From NCBI RefSeq assembly GCF_003590145.2, contig NZ_CP060436.1, positions 1-64,000 on the forward strand: DNA of 64,000 nucleotides, given 5' to 3'. Positions within the stretch are counted from its first letter, which is position 1, and every line of letters begins with the position of its first letter. The notes under the pieces were generated by a model. The model saw only the letters and a program-made list of their open reading frames with translations. It ran no database searches and was not told the DNA's origin. This document shows, one piece after another, positions 62,973 through 64,000 of the stretch. The position numbers were made by a program, and so were the translations under genes. The stretch comes from Pseudooceanicola algae. Lineage in GTDB: Bacteria > Pseudomonadota > Alphaproteobacteria > Rhodobacterales > Rhodobacteraceae.

Positions 62973-63473
62973 ATGGCCTTGTCCGAATCCTTCATTTCCG
63001 AAGATCTGCACCCTATCGACATCGTCGAGACCCTTGCCGAATTCAACGACTGGGATTTCGACCGGATCGGCGACGACCAGATCGCCATGGCGGTCGAAGG
63101 GCAGTGGCGGACCTATTCCATCACGCTGGCCTGGTCGGGCTACGACGAGACGCTGCGCATGGTCTGCACCTTCGAGATGGAGCCCCCCGCCGAGACCCTG
63201 CCGGGCCTTTACGAACTGCTGAACCTCGTCAATGACCAGCTCTGGGCGGGCAGCTTTACCTACTGGGAAGAACAGAAACTGATGGTCTTCCGCTACGGCC
63301 TTGTGCTGTCGGGGGAACAGATGGCCAGCCCGGAACAGATCGACACACTGATCACCGCGGCGGTGACATCCTCGGAACGCTATTACCCCGCCTTCCAGAT
63401 GAATGTCTGGGGTGGACGCTCGGCGCGGTCGTCGCTGGAGGTCGCCATTGCAGAGGCCTACGGGCGGGCGTAA
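62973..63473 (+). CDS. YbjN domain-containing protein
   Basis: Encodes 166 residues from the ATG at 62973, with AGAGGTGG upstream; longer in-frame starts cross the AT-rich promoter region and were rejected. The YbjN fold covers most of the protein (ISEDLHPIDIVETLAEFNDW, then LYELLNLVNDQLWAGSFTYW, ending SLEVAIAEAYGRA). It resembles type III secretion chaperones in fold and is linked to regulation and stress, but no molecular role is known. It is followed 30 bases later by proC, an arrangement common in alphaproteobacteria. Confidence 0.9.
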   Translation: MALSESFISEDLHPIDIVETLAEFNDWDFDRIGDDQIAMAVEGQWRTYSITLAWSGYDETLRMVCTFEMEPPAETLPGLYELLNLVNDQLWAGSFTYWEEQKLMVFRYGLVLSGEQMASPEQIDTLITAAVTSSERYYPAFQMNVWGGRSARSSLEVAIAEAYGRA

Positions 63474-63503
63474 CACTGGCCCCCGAATGACATTGGGGGA
63501 CTT

Positions 63504-64000
63504 ATGGCACTGGAAAACGTGGCCGCGAAGGGGCTCGTGCTTCTTGGATGCGGCAAGATGGGCAGCGCGATGCTGGAAGGCTGGCTCAAGGGCGGTCTTC
63601 CGGCCGGATCGGTCTGGGTCCTTGACCCCAATCCCTCAGATTGGCTGAAGGCGACCGGCGTCCATCTGAACGAAGAGATCACCATTACACCCGCCGTCGC
63701 CATCGTCGCGGTGAAACCGCAGATGATGGGCGCCGCCCTGCCTGCGCTGCGCGCGCTTGGCGGGGGCGACACGCTGTTCATCTCCATCGCCGCGGGCACG
63801 CCAATCAGCGCCTTCGAAAAGGCCTTTGGCGCGACCAGCCCGATCATCCGCGCCATGCCCAACACGCCTGCCGCCGTCGGCCGGGGTATTTCCGCCATCA
63901 TCGGCAATGCCCACGTTGGTGAGGCCGGGCTGAACCAGGCCGAGGAATTGCTGTCCGCTGTCGGGCAGGTGGTCCGACTGGAAGGCGAAGAGCAGATGGA
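63504..64000 (+). CDS. proC: Pyrroline-5-carboxylate reductase ProC (partial, N-terminal)
   Basis: The frame starts at the ATG at 63504 and runs off the right edge after about 165 residues. The N-terminal Rossmann motif is GLVLLGCGKMGSAMLEGWLK, which binds NADPH. VKPQMMGAALPALRALGGGD, SIAAGTPISAFEKAFG and RAMPNTPAAVGRGISAI are characteristic of ProC. It reduces pyrroline-5-carboxylate to proline, the last step in proline synthesis. No disruption is seen in the visible part. Confidence 0.95.
   Translation, partial: MALENVAAKGLVLLGCGKMGSAMLEGWLKGGLPAGSVWVLDPNPSDWLKATGVHLNEEITITPAVAIVAVKPQMMGAALPALRALGGGDTLFISIAAGTPISAFEKAFGATSPIIRAMPNTPAAVGRGISAIIGNAHVGEAGLNQAEELLSAVGQVVRLEGEEQM

Overview
The window is high-GC, densely packed bacterial chromosome. 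Its gene content points to an alphaproteobacterium of the Rhodobacterales (Paracoccus/Roseobacter-like): a short OpgH, class III omega-transaminase, DUF2126/ATP-grasp/alpha-E cluster, guanidine-I and NMT1-type riboswitches, DUF2218 and YbjN proteins. This assignment is inferred from family recognition, not from a marker gene. No rRNA, tRNA, CRISPR array or insertion sequence was seen.

Layout. 1-7049: the start of one efflux adaptor gene on the minus strand, then a divergent RND efflux operon with two adaptors, a permease and a TetR regulator; a TetR-type operator candidate lies in the divergent promoter region. 7173-10998: a FixJ/NarL response regulator facing a tripartite hybrid histidine kinase. 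11244-12586: a small membrane protein, a family 2 glycosyltransferase and a possible short ORF, closed by a strong terminator. 12874-17241: a second RND adaptor and permease. 17412-21159: a small membrane protein, a dienelactone-hydrolase-like enzyme and tex.

21377-28487: an operon combining two transglutaminase-fold proteins, a putative amidoligase (DUF2126) and a circularly permuted ATP-grasp/alpha-E fusion. This is a conserved but biochemically unresolved peptide-bond-forming system. 28484-35703: a purine-related island. An NMT1-family ABC transporter, an 8-oxoguanine-deaminase-like amidohydrolase and two isopenicillin-N-synthase-like oxygenases lie on the minus strand, and a CDA-fold deaminase diverges from them. 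Two RNA elements in this island match the NMT1 (xanthine/urate-sensing, xanthine-II) riboswitch: one leads the transporter operon and one sits inside it, directly before the oxygenases.

35858-41450: an omega-transaminase, then opgG, a 56-codon overlapping ORF and opgH for osmoregulated periplasmic glucans. 41716-46745: a guanidine island. A guanidine-I (ykkC) riboswitch precedes an ABC transporter, a GdmH-like nickel guanidine hydrolase, an unrecognised protein with 19 histidines in its first 42 residues (candidate nickel chaperone or store) and a stand-alone Lrp/AsnC ligand-binding domain. 46732-53134: an alpha/beta hydrolase and a branched-chain-type ABC transporter on the minus strand, with a divergent PAS-LuxR regulator.

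53207-60540: iron uptake, with DUF2218, a siderophore ABC transporter (binding protein, two permeases, ATPase) and an ExbB-ExbD-ExbD-TonB energy module. 60654-64000: cardiolipin synthase, a PhnA/YjdM-like zinc-ribbon protein, a YbjN-domain protein and the start of proC, which runs off the window.

The strongest leads are the guanidine island with its His-rich protein, the doubly riboswitched purine island with two unassigned 2-oxoglutarate oxygenases, and the ATP-grasp/amidoligase/transglutaminase operon.
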